A stretch of 64,000 nucleotides of DNA from Synaphobranchus kaupii (Eukaryota; Chordata; Actinopteri; Anguilliformes; Synaphobranchidae): positions 53,996,157 to 54,060,156 of the forward strand of contig CM056381.1 of NCBI GenBank assembly GCA_029718625.1, given 5' to 3'. The position numbers and the translations under genes are program-made. Positions 56,601 to 64,000 of this stretch are shown here, one piece after another. The notes beneath the pieces were generated by a model that saw only the letters and a list, made by a program, of their open reading frames with translations, searched no databases and was not told the origin of the DNA. The number at the start of each line of letters is the position of its first letter. Positions within the stretch are counted from its first letter, which is position 1.

Positions 56601-59600
56601 CCATGCAACCTGGCAATATGAGACAGTGGGGAAAATATATAATTGTTTGTCTTGTTTAGACATACTGATAAGTTTTAAGGATTTTTAACATCTTTCCATA
56701 ATTCCGAATTCAGAAAAAAGATCTAAATGTAGATTAGCAATGAGAAAAATGTCTTTAATGTGCCACATTTGAGCTATATACTTGGAAGTAGTTTGGGTCA
56801 TTGGGTGTGCATGCACATTTTGATCATTTCAAATGGTTGAACAAATCATACAGAACAGGGTACCAGATACCACATTCACAGAATACGCTACACTATTTTC
56901 TCAAGGAGGAATAGTCTGAGAGGACAGTGGGTGGGCAGAGTAAAGGAAGAGTAAAATGAGAGGACAGTGAAAAGGGAATCGGGGAACTCACGCTCCTGTG
57001 CCTCCCTCAGTGCATTATTCAGCTCCTCCTTCTCATTGGCTAGGTTAGCCACATCGCTTGTCAGGGTACGGTTTGACTCCTCCAGCTGCAGGGAGGCGAA
57101 AGATAACAGGTAACCCCTCAAGACCCAAACCACTGTGACTGGGAAAGGACCAGGGGGGTAGTTCACAAAGGAGGATTATTGAGTTAGCTGGATAACTGCA
57201 CTGAGTTAAAACCTGGAAACCTCCCAAATCTGGAAAATGGATTGAAGTAAAAAGAGCTGTTCTGGATTTTACTCAGTGCAGTTATCCAGGTTACACAGTA
57301 ACCCTGCTTTGTGAAACACCCCCCTGATCAATTTAACTCCTCAAAGTATCCCTGGTCTAAAATTATGTGTATCCATAAAAATTCTGGCCATGCATGAAAA
57401 GTCTTAAAGGCATACAGAAATGATACCCCGTAAGGGTTTGTTTACGGCAGCTCTTCCCCACACACATTGAGGTGATGACTTTATTCCCCCCCTTACTGAG
57501 GCAATGGTACTGTCCTCCTCCCCCACACTCACAGAAGTGATGGTGCTGTCCTTCTCTTCGAGCTCCTGCTTGTGCTGGGCCTCCATATCCTTGATCTCCA
57601 GCTCCTTCATGATCTTGTCTTTCTCCAGCTGGGAGTACTGCTCCTCCGCCACAGAGCGGGCCAGCTGCTCCGAGTCCACCTTCGTCAGACTCACCTCCAG
57701 GCGACCCGCCAGAGAGTCCCTGAACAAGGAGCCCAGCATCACATGACATGCAACGGTGCAGAGCATCATCTTGAAGAACATGCAGCAGTGCAAAGAAGTG
57801 TCATAAGTCTTGCAACAGCGCAGTATGGGATTCTTGGGCCTACAGTCTAGTTTCTGTTTCTTTTTTAATCGGGCAGTTTGATACAAAGTAAAGTATAATT
57901 TTCAGTTTACTAAGGTACAGTATAATGCACTTAAAGGGATAGTTTGGAATTTTGGACATAATGTCTCAATTACGACTTACCCATGTTGTAGTTGATTGAT
58001 GGAAACCATTTTCAGCTAATTCCATGCTGTCCCTTCTTTTGGACATACACACGTTGCTAATTCTAGCGCAACTCTAAGGTAACCGGTAGCATCCACTACC
58101 AAACACACTTAAACAGTCCACAGTGCACCCAAAGCAAATAAAATACGACGACAGTCTATCGGGGTTATTTTGAGTGTTTATACCATCATTTTTGAAGTCT
58201 AACTATCATTGAATCCTTTACTTTGTGCTGACCTATATTCTCTGTGGAAGTACGGCGGAGCGAACGTGGCCATTGCAACTTGTTGCTCTTCTTTGTTGTT
58301 GTAGTCGACCAGTACCGGCAATACATTCGTAGATAACATAAAGTATCCCCAGAGCGTATCTTATTTGCTTTGGGTGCACTGTGGAGTGTTTAAGTGCGTT
58401 TGGTAGTGGATGCTACCGGTTACCTTAGAGTTGCGCTAGCATTAGCAATGTGTGTATGTCCAAAAGAAGGGACAGCATGGAATTAGCTGAAAATGGTTTC
58501 CATCAATCAACTACATCATGGATAAGTCGTAATTGAGACATTATGTCCAAAATTCCGAACTATCCCTTTAAGCATGGTTCTGTTCCCATTAATTCCAGTT
58601 TTACTGAAGTTTTAGGTGTATCTATCCTTACCTCTCATCCTCAATGTCCTGTAGTCTCTGCTGTAAGTCTTTAATCAGCTTGTTCTTCTCCTCACAGTCC
58701 TCCTTCAGCTCATGTGCCCGTGTCTTATACAGGGTCTGAAGAAGAAGAGAGACACACAGAGATCAGCATACAGTACTGATCACCACACTCAGCCCGGCTC
58801 ACCATACAATGTTGACATGCTGAGGCCATGATCTGATACAGTTTTGGGTACTACAGTGAAGTAGAGTCACTCATTCAGACAATAATGTAATTGTACATAA
58901 AAGGAAACCATTCAACAGTATTATCCATGATAAGTAGTAGTACTGTGTGAGGACCTGGAATAAGAGTTACCCTTAGGGTTAATATGAGTAGTTCTGTTAT
59001 GTAGTACTGTTGTAGAACTGTAGTAGTAATACTGTTGAGTTGTATTACTGCAGTAGCCTGTTCAGTTTCAGTTCAGTTTAAAGCTGAATTTGAATCTTGC
59101 AAGCTCTATTCAACCTTTAACTCTCTTAACGATTTTCAAATTCCAAAAGCTTGGATCTCCAAAAGCTAGCTTTCAATTTATGAACATCCGGGCACTTAGG
59201 AAAAGCAGTTGCAAAGTCCAAGTTTAAAATTTAAGCTTTTAACTGAACTGAGACTGAAATAATGGAATTTCAAGGGGATCCCTACAGGTTCAAGTACTTG
59301 AAATTTGAAATCAATTGATTGATGATTGAAATCAAAGCATTCAGTTTTAAAATAATATATACAAATTCAAATTAAAAAATATAAATTTGATGTACTCAAA
59401 TTCAATTTCAAAATGTTATGTACAATTTCAAATTATGAAATACAAATTCAGATTTACTAAATTTAAATAAAATTTTCTGGTAGCACAAGATTTACACCAT
59501 AAAGCACGTACTAACCTCTTACAATCAGGAACTTAAACATGCGAGAAATTATTTTCTGATTTAACTGCCACAAATAAGCAAAATTCTAGCTTTTTATTCA

Positions 59601-60428
59601 GTACAATTGATCATCTTGTAAACCCTGCACCTATTGTTGCTTCCACTTCATCCTCTGCTGATTGTGAAATGTTTATATCCTTTTTAAATGCTTTCAAATT
59701 TTTTTAATAAGATTGTAAACATCAGATCAAAGATCACTCATCCTGCTCCTCCTGTCAATATACCCCACCCTCGTCGAAACTTACGGAGTGATTATTATTT
59801 TTTATTTTTTTTCTGCCGATTTCCTTGCAGGATCTTATGGATATTGTGTCCCATATGCAACCGTCCTCCAGACCCCTGGATATTATACCCATTAGACTCC
59901 TTAAAGTAGTAATGGTGACTATAGGCCCCAACTTACTCTCTATTCTGAACAGTTCTCTTTCTACCAGCTGTGCTCCTATTTTAAGACGGCATGTGTTCAG
60001 TCGCTTCTTAAACAAACCTTGATCCATCTGTTCCAAATAACTATAGATCTCTCTCGAAGTTACCCTTTGTCTCCAAAATCTTAAAGAAAGTATTAGCGCA
60101 GCAACTTTTAGAGGTGGTGGAAAATAAACATATCTTAGGTTTTAGACAGCATCATAGCATGGAAAGTTCCATTCTTAAATTATCCTTTGATGCATACTGA
60201 TTCTGAAGATTGCTATGTTGAATCTAAGTTCACCATTTATTAACCTCTTTTATTCGTCTGTAAAGCACTTTGTACTTTATAGCTTGAAAGGTGCTATATA
60301 GTTGTAGTACTGTACCGAGAAATACTGCTCCGTCTGCAGCAGATCTTGCACTTCCGTCACCTGCCCATATGCCTCCTGTCGCTCTCTGTCAAGAAACACA
60401 CAGAGTCACATACACATAAACAAACAAT

Positions 60429-60515
<87 letters not shown>

Positions 60516-63500
60516 CAGCGCAACTCCAAAAATTCCTTCTGAACCTGGAGCAGTAACACAGCCAGCACTTTACACACAAACACACAGATGCATGGCTCCA
60601 GCACAGGACTCAGTGGGTATTGCCAGTGACATTGGTCTGGTAACAGGTCTCAACAACATAAAGTACCCACCCACGCACACACGCACGCACACTTACTTGT
60701 GCAGTTCTTGGTTCTTGTGTTCTAGGCTCTGTTTTAGGTCCAGCAGGTGGTTGAGTTCCTGTTTCAGCTGTTTCTCAGACCTGCTCAGGGACGCCACCTC
60801 CTGGCCTTGAGTCGCCAGCTCGCTCTGCATCAGGCTGCATTTCTGGGACTCCTGCTCCACCTTCATGTTCAGGGTGTTCACCTGCGAGGAGGAGGGAGGG
60901 AGGGAGGGATGGTGTGGGACCCAAGTTACGGATGAAGGAAGGGAGAGATGGGAGACGTGGAGGGTGACGGTCACCGTCACCCTCTCCCTCAAACACGCAC
61001 AAACCTCCTCAGCGAGCCTATCCTTCTGCCTCTGCAGGTCCTCCAGTCCGTGCTGGGCCTGCCTGTAATCCGAGCCCAGCAGGGAGTGCTCCTTCTCCAG
61101 CTCCAGCAGCCTGTTCTCCACCTGCAGCTTCGCCGCACGCTCCTCCTGCAGCTTCAGCTCCATCTCTGAGGGGCGGGGTGTGGAGGTAAGGGCATTAGGG
61201 GCATGTGGGTAAAAATTGGGGGTGCGGCAAAGGCATTTTGGATCTTTTGGCCTCATCTTAACTAAAGACACTGAATGGGGATCTTTCAGAAATGTAGTTT
61301 AGAATTCTTAGATGTAGCACCTCTGTTTTTAAACCAAAGGGCTGAAGTCAGAGGGATCCATTTCTATTTGGGAATGCTAAGGGGGAATACTAATACCCGT
61401 TTTCTGACAGTGGAAATGTATGGGAAAGGATGCAATCTGCTACATCTACCCATCATTAGACAACTGACCACAGTGCAGTCTTTAGGTATTTGGACAGTGA
61501 CACAATTTATCTTCTTTTGGCTCTGTACTCCAGCATATTGGATTTGAAATGAAATGATGAATATGAGGCTAAAGTGCAGACTGTCAGCACTGTATTTATA
61601 TGGAGGTGTGAGCGTACCCTAACCTGTTCCCATTAAACTAAGGGCCAACCTGTGCCTCTCTCACCCTTGGCCTCCTCAGTGTCCTTGTTGATCTGGTTGT
61701 TGCTAAGGAGGCGGGCCTTGGTAGTCTTGTGCTCCACTTCCTCCTGCTCCAGACTCTGCTGTTGGACCTTCAGCTTGTACGTAAAATCAATCTCTTGGTT
61801 GCTCTTCTCCTGAGGATGAAGCAAAAGGTCAGTAACCATGGATGTGGGAGGTGTGTGTGTGTGTTTGGAAGTATCTAAGGGTGTTATTGTATAAGGTGAA
61901 TCTTACCTTCTCCCGCAGTCTGTCCTCTTCAGTTAATTTTTAAGTGTGTGTGCGTGTGTAAGTTTGTCAGTGTATGGGGACTTGTACCTTCTCCAGATCC
62001 AACAGTCTCTCCTGTAGTTGTGTCCTCTCTAGCTCACTATTGGATAGTGTGGTCTTCACCTGCCTTGCCTCAGCTTCTAGATCAGACAGACGCCCTGGAG
62101 AGAGAGCACAGAGGCTCTATTACACACTGACCCAACCACAGCAAGAGGGAGTAACTAGGGATCACGGTGGTAGGGAAAGAGGGAGGGAAATAAGGAAGCG
62201 TGTATGTAAAAGAACCAGAGAAAGCGAGAGAGAGAAAAAATTTAAATAGGAGTAGCTGTTTTTTAAAGAGCAGTCTTGCCTTTAATACTAAAATTCAGTT
62301 GCGCTCCCAATCCTCTCTCTAACAGGACACAAAGGCCGACTGTGTTTGAGTAATAAATCCATTTCCTGATTGGCAACAGTCGCGTACACTCCTGTACATT
62401 CATCCTTGTTTTCTTTCCAGTGCTTCAAAATAACTACTTAATGTTTATTTTTGTGGCGACTGACTCCACCTAAATGGGACTTAGACTGCAAACAGTCACC
62501 AGCGCACCCTGCAGGTCAGTGATGGTCTGGCAGCCCTGGCTGTGATCTCTCTTCTTGGCCTCCAGTGCTGCCTGCAGGCCTGTGAGCTCCGTCTCCAGCT
62601 CCAGCTTGCAGTCCTCCAACTGGCTGCTTCTGTCCTCCAGCTCGACAAAACGCAACTCCAGGTGCTGAATCTGCTTCAGCATCTCCGCCTGTGCTTTCTT
62701 CAGGTGTGCGGCGCTCTCCGACTCTGCCTGCAGCAGCTCATTGGCTTCCTCCAGCTGGACCAACAAACAGCCAACAGGTATTTAAACACATACATACATA
62801 TGGAACAGCCAACAGGTATTTAAACACATACATACATATGGAACAGCCAATAGGTATTTAAACACATACATACATATGGAACAGCCAATAGGTATTCAAA
62901 CAAATACATATGGAACAGTCAACAGGTATTCAAACAGCGATAAGCATATAGAACAGAAAACACAGCTGAAAAAACATCACACAACCTAAATGTCATACAG
63001 ACACTTAAACGCTGAGACTAAAGGCCAGTTCAGACCGAAGATTCGCGACGAAACTAAACTGTTTTAGAATACTGGAGAGGAATTGCAGCAGTGTGAACTA
63101 CCCCGTCTCAGAACGTCCGATGTTGGCGCTTGCCGTTGCAGTCGATTCATCTAGTCTAATCGCAAGTGGCGAGTTTTAGAACACAATGTACGTCAGTGCT
63201 AGGTTAGTTAGTTTTTTTCTAGCAAATCAGCGCGCAGTCTTTCCCCAGAAGTGATGCTGTCTCTGTAATTCGTATTTTGTCTCTGAATCAACGATGACAC
63301 CAGCTGTTCACAATCACTACTTTCATATATTTGAGATTAATATCGCAACCAAGAAGTTACTACGATGAAGTGGAGAGAATCGTTGCAATGGTAACCGTAA
63401 ACAACGTCTCATCTCGTCACTTTGATGTGAACGGTCAGTCTTAGAATGTTGTAAACACTGAGTTTTGAAGGAAGTCGCCAGTTGCAGCTTGTTGCGTCGC

Positions 63501-63768
63501 AAACCTTTGGTCTGAACTGGCCTTAACAGATACAAATGCACCATCAGGAGCGATAGGCAGTTGTGCACACCCATTACAGTAAATTTCTTCATTAGCGGAC
63601 AATCGTATCCGGAGCTACTTAGAATGAAAGAGGAAACTAGTGCATCCGCCCGAGTTATGCGTAGTGACTCCCTTACTTGTCTCTGAAGTTGAACACTCTG
63701 CTCATTAGGGACCTGGGGGCTCTGGTGCCTCCTCTTCATGTCCTCCAGTTGTTCGTGCAGAGTGTTGA
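44347..63768 (-). CDS. rock2: Rho-associated coiled-coil kinase 2, 3' portion (partial gene)
   Basis: Eighteen constitutive coding exons (2,600 nt) join in consistent phase and encode the last 865 residues of ROCK2. They include the long coiled coil (VNTLHEQLEDMKRR to about exon K), the Rho-binding segment (SERTLKTQAVNKLAEIMNR to LQMALDSKDSDIEQLRCQL), the split PH domain (TRLEGWLSLPARNSIKRFGW; YVVVSSRKILFYNSEQDKE; KLFHVRPVTQTDVYRADAKE), and the inserted C1-type zinc finger (HEFIPTLYHF...CDVC...CRRC...H...C). After these come the PH end and a Ser/Arg-rich tail. ROCK2, not ROCK1, is indicated by SSPRISM in the tail, TRLEGWLSLP, HMFKPPPALECRRC and ICYKGHEF. Location beside slc66a3 agrees. ROCK2 is a cytosolic Ser/Thr kinase activated by RhoA-GTP that controls actomyosin contraction. 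The kinase exons lie beyond 64,000. The segment after IEEAK is about five residues shorter than human. Confidence 0.95.
44803..45070 (-). CDS. rock2: rock2 exon R (C1-type zinc finger within PH)
   Basis: Encodes ILYANEGESRKDQE, then KGHEFIPTLYHFPATCDVCP and KPLWHMFKPPPALECRRCHT, ending near LIVPCR. The H and C residues of the C1 zinc-binding pattern are all present. Acceptor TTCCACAG, donor AGGG|GTCAGT, phase 1. Confidence 0.95.
45095..45335. repeat. Imperfect GT/GGGG-rich minisatellite
   Basis: Units of roughly 20-22 bp around GTGTGGGGCAGTGGGGAG, in the rock2 intron between exons R and Q. Open frames across it encode His/Pro/Thr repeats only. Confidence 0.85.
45624..45702 (-). CDS. rock2: rock2 exon Q (PH domain)
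   Basis: Encodes KLFHVRPVTQTDVYRADAKE and IPRIFQ, nearly identical to human ROCK2. Acceptor TCTCTGCAG, donor CAG|GTGATA, phase 0. Confidence 0.95.
45855..45943 (-). CDS. rock2: rock2 exon P (PH domain)
   Basis: Encodes YVVVSSRKILFYNSEQDKEH and SNPSMVLAI. Acceptor CTCCTGCAG, donor TTGA|GTAAGT, phase 2. Confidence 0.94.
46871..46941 (-). CDS. rock2: rock2 exon O (PH domain start)
   Basis: Encodes TRLEGWLSLPARNSIKRFGW and DRK. Acceptor TGCCACAG, donor AAG|GTATAC, phase 0. Confidence 0.94.
47408..47584 (-). CDS. rock2: rock2 candidate cassette exon (ROCK2m-like)
   Basis: A 177-nt segment between exon M and exon O with acceptor GATGCCAG and donor GAAG|GTGACC. It is phase 1 on both sides, so inclusion adds 59 residues (VHITHSQSSKSMSFTYQRSS ... 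HSDSEEEDTEPEQAPLPLAY ...) without a stop and skipping keeps the frame. Mammalian ROCK2 has a muscle-enriched isoform, ROCK2m, made by including an alternative exon of about 57 codons at this same place, just before the ESRLEGWLSLP start of the PH domain. This is its likely fish counterpart. Ser/Thr-rich and acidic content suggests a regulated linker. Confidence 0.75.
48018..49857. repeat. 33-bp minisatellite in rock2 intron
   Basis: About 53 tandem 33-bp units (plus-strand core GTTACTGGGGTAGGTGCCC, then TGTGTGAACGCA). A few units are 32 bp. Regular units span about 48,018-49,770, and degenerate ones run to 49,857, where they merge into the exon M donor site. The unit length is a multiple of three and has few stops. 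That produces many long but meaningless open frames on both strands. No spacers, so it is not a CRISPR array. Confidence 0.95.
49846..50014 (-). CDS. rock2: rock2 exon M (before the PH domain)
   Basis: Encodes LIADESQVRVELQMALDSKD, SDIEQLRCQLTSLSIHSF and SSGPDPEADEAYP. Acceptor TTTTTCAG, donor CCCCG|GTAATA, phase 1. The donor region resembles the unit of the adjacent minisatellite. Confidence 0.94.
50477..50668 (-). CDS. rock2: rock2 exon L (Rho-binding region)
   Basis: Encodes AVNKLAEIMNRNNVSSGGHR, DLRRKQKENRKLQLELQLEK and HKDINEMQA. Acceptor ATGCTGCAG, donor GCT|GTGAGT, phase 0. Confidence 0.94.
51270..51520 (+). pseudogene. Possible P2X7-type domain fragment
   Basis: One frame reads GPQPYLFEPLTPATEPGAAA followed by MAEAENW. 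The PY-FEP and later W are reminiscent of the N-terminal part of the P2X7-like domain found in many repetitive fish proteins. The cysteine-rich part that would confirm it is missing. Low-confidence fragment in a rock2 intron, opposite strand. Confidence 0.25.
51897..53358. mobile_element. Non-autonomous element with 8-bp duplication and subterminal repeats
   Basis: Perfect 8-bp duplication TACATAAC (51,889-51,896 and 53,359-53,366) flanks inverted ends containing CGGTGGCCGA. Inside each end is a run of about 20-bp units (AACTGCAAAAGCCACAACAC), in opposite orientation at the two ends. Next come shared inverted blocks (AATACTGTAATAGTCCGCCG and TATTGCCGGCGGACTATTAC). The 8-bp duplication suggests hAT-like transposition. 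No transposase. Confidence 0.75.
53860..54297 (+). mobile_element. LINE 3' end (Rex-like tail)
   Basis: A decayed C-terminal coding stretch (CSTKWFRHSFIPTAI-like, about 53,970-54,020) is followed by a 3' UTR ending ATTTCCCCCTGGGGATCAAT and AAAGTATTATCTATCTATCC. This tail is typical of Rex1/Babar-type fish LINEs. Confidence 0.65.
54744..54829 (-). CDS. rock2: rock2 exon K (Rho-binding region start)
   Basis: Encodes QLKKSMDEHRTMKTIFEKQV and QSERTLKTQ (human FEKQLLTERTLKTQ). Acceptor ACTCACAG, donor CAG|GTTAGA, phase 0. Confidence 0.9.
55182..56203. mobile_element. Palindromic Tc1-like element with nested repeat
   Basis: Flanked by TA (55,180-55,181 and 56,204-56,205). Left and right halves are inverted copies for about 390 bp: CAGACAAAAGTTTGGACACA against TGTGTCCAAACTTTTGACTG, GTAGCCACCCTTTGCCTTGA against TCAAGGCAAAGGGTGGCTAC. 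The centre (55,490-55,900) is the same repeat as at 28,100-28,440. Non-autonomous. In a rock2 intron it would give an RNA hairpin of several hundred bp. Confidence 0.85.
56992..57085 (-). CDS. rock2: rock2 exon J (coiled coil)
   Basis: Encodes LEESNRTLTSDVANLANEKE and ELNNALREAQE, nearly identical to human. Acceptor CCCTGCAG, donor GAGC|GTGAGT, phase 1. Confidence 0.93.
57154..57324. mobile_element. Short MITE next to rock2 exon J
   Basis: Inverted ends GGGGGTAGTTCACAAA and GGGGGTGTTTCACAAA (right end read on the minus strand), with inner arms GGATAACTGCACTGAGT and ACTCAGTGCAGTTATCC. About 170 bp, 68 bp upstream (in transcript sense) of exon J. Family not assigned. Confidence 0.75.
57533..57719 (-). 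CDS. rock2: rock2 exon I (coiled coil)
   Basis: Encodes DSLAGRLEVSLTKVDSEQLA, RSVAEEQYSQLEKDKIMKEL and EEKDSTITS. Acceptor TTGTTCAG, donor TCT|GTGAGT, phase 0. Confidence 0.93.
57935..58567. mobile_element. Kolobok-like MITE, second copy
   Basis: TTAA at 57,931-57,934 and 58,568-58,571. Ends AGGGATAGTTTGGAATTTTG and AGGGATAGTTCGGAATTTTG. Long inverted repeats match those of 26,341-27,655. The interior is short and lacks the THAP segment. Confidence 0.8.
58632..58735 (-). CDS. rock2: rock2 exon H (coiled coil)
   Basis: Encodes TLYKTRAHELKEDCEEKNKL and IKDLQQRLQDIEDE. Acceptor CTTCTTCAG, donor GAG|GTAAGG, phase 2. Confidence 0.9.
58740..59575. other. rock2 intron, no further features
   Basis: AT-rich intron. 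59,040-59,480 is low-complexity with many AATTTGAAAT-like words. No exon seen. Confidence 0.4.
59580..60302 (+). mobile_element. L2-like LINE fragment in rock2 intron
   Basis: Decayed reverse-transcriptase coding: PLDIIPIRLLKVVMVTIGPN, LLSILNSSLSTSCAPI, then KILKKVLAQQLLEVVE-like in a shifted frame. It ends with the fish LINE-type 3' UTR CTGTAAAGCACTTTGTACTT and GGTGCTATATAG. Opposite strand to rock2. Confidence 0.7.
60316..60385 (-). CDS. rock2: rock2 exon G (coiled coil)
   Basis: Encodes ERQEAYGQVTEVQDLLQTEQ followed by YFS (human LEAEQYFS). Acceptor CTTGACAG, donor TCG|GTACAG, phase 0. Confidence 0.88.
60430..60513. repeat. CA dinucleotide microsatellite
   Basis: About 40 CA units in the intron before rock2 exon G (transcript sense: upstream). 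Confidence 0.95.
60697..60881 (-). CDS. rock2: rock2 exon F (coiled coil)
   Basis: Encodes VNTLNMKVEQESQKCSLMQS, SEKQLKQELNHLLDLKQSLE and KNQELH. Acceptor CCTCGCAG, donor CAA|GTAAGT, phase 2. Confidence 0.9.
61005..61165 (-). CDS. rock2: rock2 exon E (coiled coil)
   Basis: Encodes MELKLQEERAAKLQVENRLL to RQKDRLAEE. Acceptor CCCCTCAG, donor GAG|GTTTGT, phase 0. The human segment SEAMK at the D/E junction is missing here. Confidence 0.88.
61445..61612. mobile_element. Tc1/mariner end fragment
   Basis: Contains TTAGGTATTTGGACAGTGAC, TTTTGGCTCTGTACTCCAGC and TTGGATTTGAAATGAAATGA, a block common at the ends of fish Tc1/mariner elements. A related block is at 35,430-35,515 in the other orientation. 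Confidence 0.6.
61665..61809 (-). CDS. rock2: rock2 exon D (coiled coil)
   Basis: Encodes EKSNQEIDFTYKLKVQQQSL and EQEEVEHKTTKARL...EEAK. Acceptor CATCCTCAG, donor AAGG|GTGAGA, phase 1. Confidence 0.92.
61988..62094 (-). CDS. rock2: rock2 exon C (coiled coil)
   Basis: Encodes RLSDLEAEARQVKTTLSNSE and LERTQLQERLLDLEK. Acceptor CTCTCCAG, donor AAG|GTACAA, phase 0. Confidence 0.88.
62508..62754 (-). CDS. rock2: rock2 exon B (coiled coil)
   Basis: Encodes LEEANELLQAESESAAHLKK to ITDLQG (human LDETNALLRTESDTAARLRK). Acceptor GGTCCAG, donor CAGG|GTGCGC, phase 1. Confidence 0.9.
62762..62935. repeat. 38-bp tandem repeat
   Basis: About four units of 38 bp (AACAGCCAACAGGTATTTAA then ACACATACATACATATGG) immediately beyond the rock2 exon B acceptor. 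The later units are degenerate. Confidence 0.9.
63022..63523. mobile_element. Harbinger-like MITE
   Basis: Ends AGGCCAGTTCAGACCGAAG and (minus strand) AGGCCAGTTCAGACCAAAG, flanked by TAA on both sides (63,019-63,021 and 63,524-63,526). The 3-bp TWA duplication is typical of PIF/Harbinger. 502 bp, no coding capacity. Confidence 0.75.
63677..63768 (-). CDS. rock2: rock2 exon A (coiled coil)
   Basis: Encodes VNTLHEQLEDMKRRHQSPQV...QLQRQ, matching human VNSLKDQLEDLKKRNQ. Acceptor TGTCCAG, donor CAA|GTAAGG, phase 0. Confidence 0.88.
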
Positions 63769-63884
63769 CTGGACAGAACAGGAATTATCACACACGGTGG
63801 GTATGGAAACACACAGGGGTTGGGTACTGCTGAGCAGGTGGACAGCTGCTCTAACATGCAGGTACGCGTGCGCCAATGAACAGG

Positions 63885-64000
63885 TGCATAGGTGTGTGAT
63901 AGTATGAATACAGGTGATCGGCTACACAGGTGTACGTGTGTGTGATTGTTTGAATACAGGTGATCAGCTACACAGGTGTACAGGTGTGGGATTGTTTGAA
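63885..64000. repeat. 46-bp tandem repeat at the right edge
   Basis: TGAATACAGGTGATC recurs at 63,905 and 63,951 with ACACAGGTGTAC in each unit. It continues past the window edge. Confidence 0.75.

Noticed and set aside
44347..63768. Assignment of the kinase gene as rock1
   Set aside because: Tail, PH and C1 residues follow ROCK2 and not ROCK1 (for example WLSLP against WLSVP, HMFKPPP against HVFKPPP), and the slc66a3 neighbour is the ROCK2 neighbour.

Overview
This is a vertebrate genome window, almost certainly from a teleost fish. It has split genes with GT-AG introns, long CA/TG microsatellites, Tc1 ends of the salmonid (Sleeping Beauty) type, DIRS, L2 and Ty3/gypsy retroelements, hAT, Kolobok and Harbinger elements, and a tRNA-derived SINE with the common fish LINE-type tail. 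I cannot name the species. Most bases are intronic, intergenic or transposon-derived. Most open frames are shadows of exons or of repeats.

Three host genes are supported. (1) lrg1-like at 16,072-17,085 (minus) encodes a secreted leucine-rich-repeat protein of the leucine-rich alpha-2-glycoprotein family. A broken partial duplicate lies at about 3,685-4,106. The gene's upstream flank is duplicated too, at about 8,990-10,510. (2) slc66a3 (PQLC3) at 30,280-38,582 (plus) is complete: seven coding exons join without a phase error into 202 codons plus stop. (3) rock2 (minus) enters from beyond the right edge and ends at 44,347. The window holds 18 constitutive coding exons and one candidate cassette exon. 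They cover the coiled coil, the Rho-binding region, the split PH domain with its C1 zinc finger, and the C-terminal tail, but not the kinase domain. slc66a3 and rock2 are tail to tail, as their human orthologues are on chromosome 2p25, which supports both assignments.

Region by region: 1-3,680 is repeats and unassigned DNA. 3,685-10,510 is the broken lrg1 duplicate, invaded by a SINE, a DIRS element (itself split by a solo LTR) and an L2 LINE. 10,618-13,986 is a near-complete non-LTR retrotransposon with a 17-bp target-site duplication. 14,004-14,917 is a dead Tc1. 15,710-18,250 is the intact lrg1 unit. 18,496-20,830 is small repeats. 21,430-27,770 is a decayed transposon-type ORF split by a Ty3/gypsy element and by a Kolobok-like element carrying a THAP-domain exon. 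27,815-29,210 is mixed Tc1 and foldback repeats. 30,129-38,582 is slc66a3. 38,583-44,346 is the space between the two convergent genes, and it ends in a hAT element 57 bp past the rock2 stop codon. 44,347-64,000 is rock2.

The most notable observations are these. A roughly 1.75-kb, 33-bp-unit minisatellite in a rock2 intron appears to have grown out of the adjoining exon's own splice-donor sequence. It sits just upstream of a phase-compatible 177-nt exon that looks like the fish version of the muscle-specific ROCK2m exon. lrg1 shows a direct segmental duplication in which the intact copy serves as an empty site for dating an L2 insertion. A 129-bp tandem duplication has copied the splice acceptor of slc66a3 exon 5. 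I found no sign of an unknown enzymatic system. The novelty here is in gene and repeat architecture.
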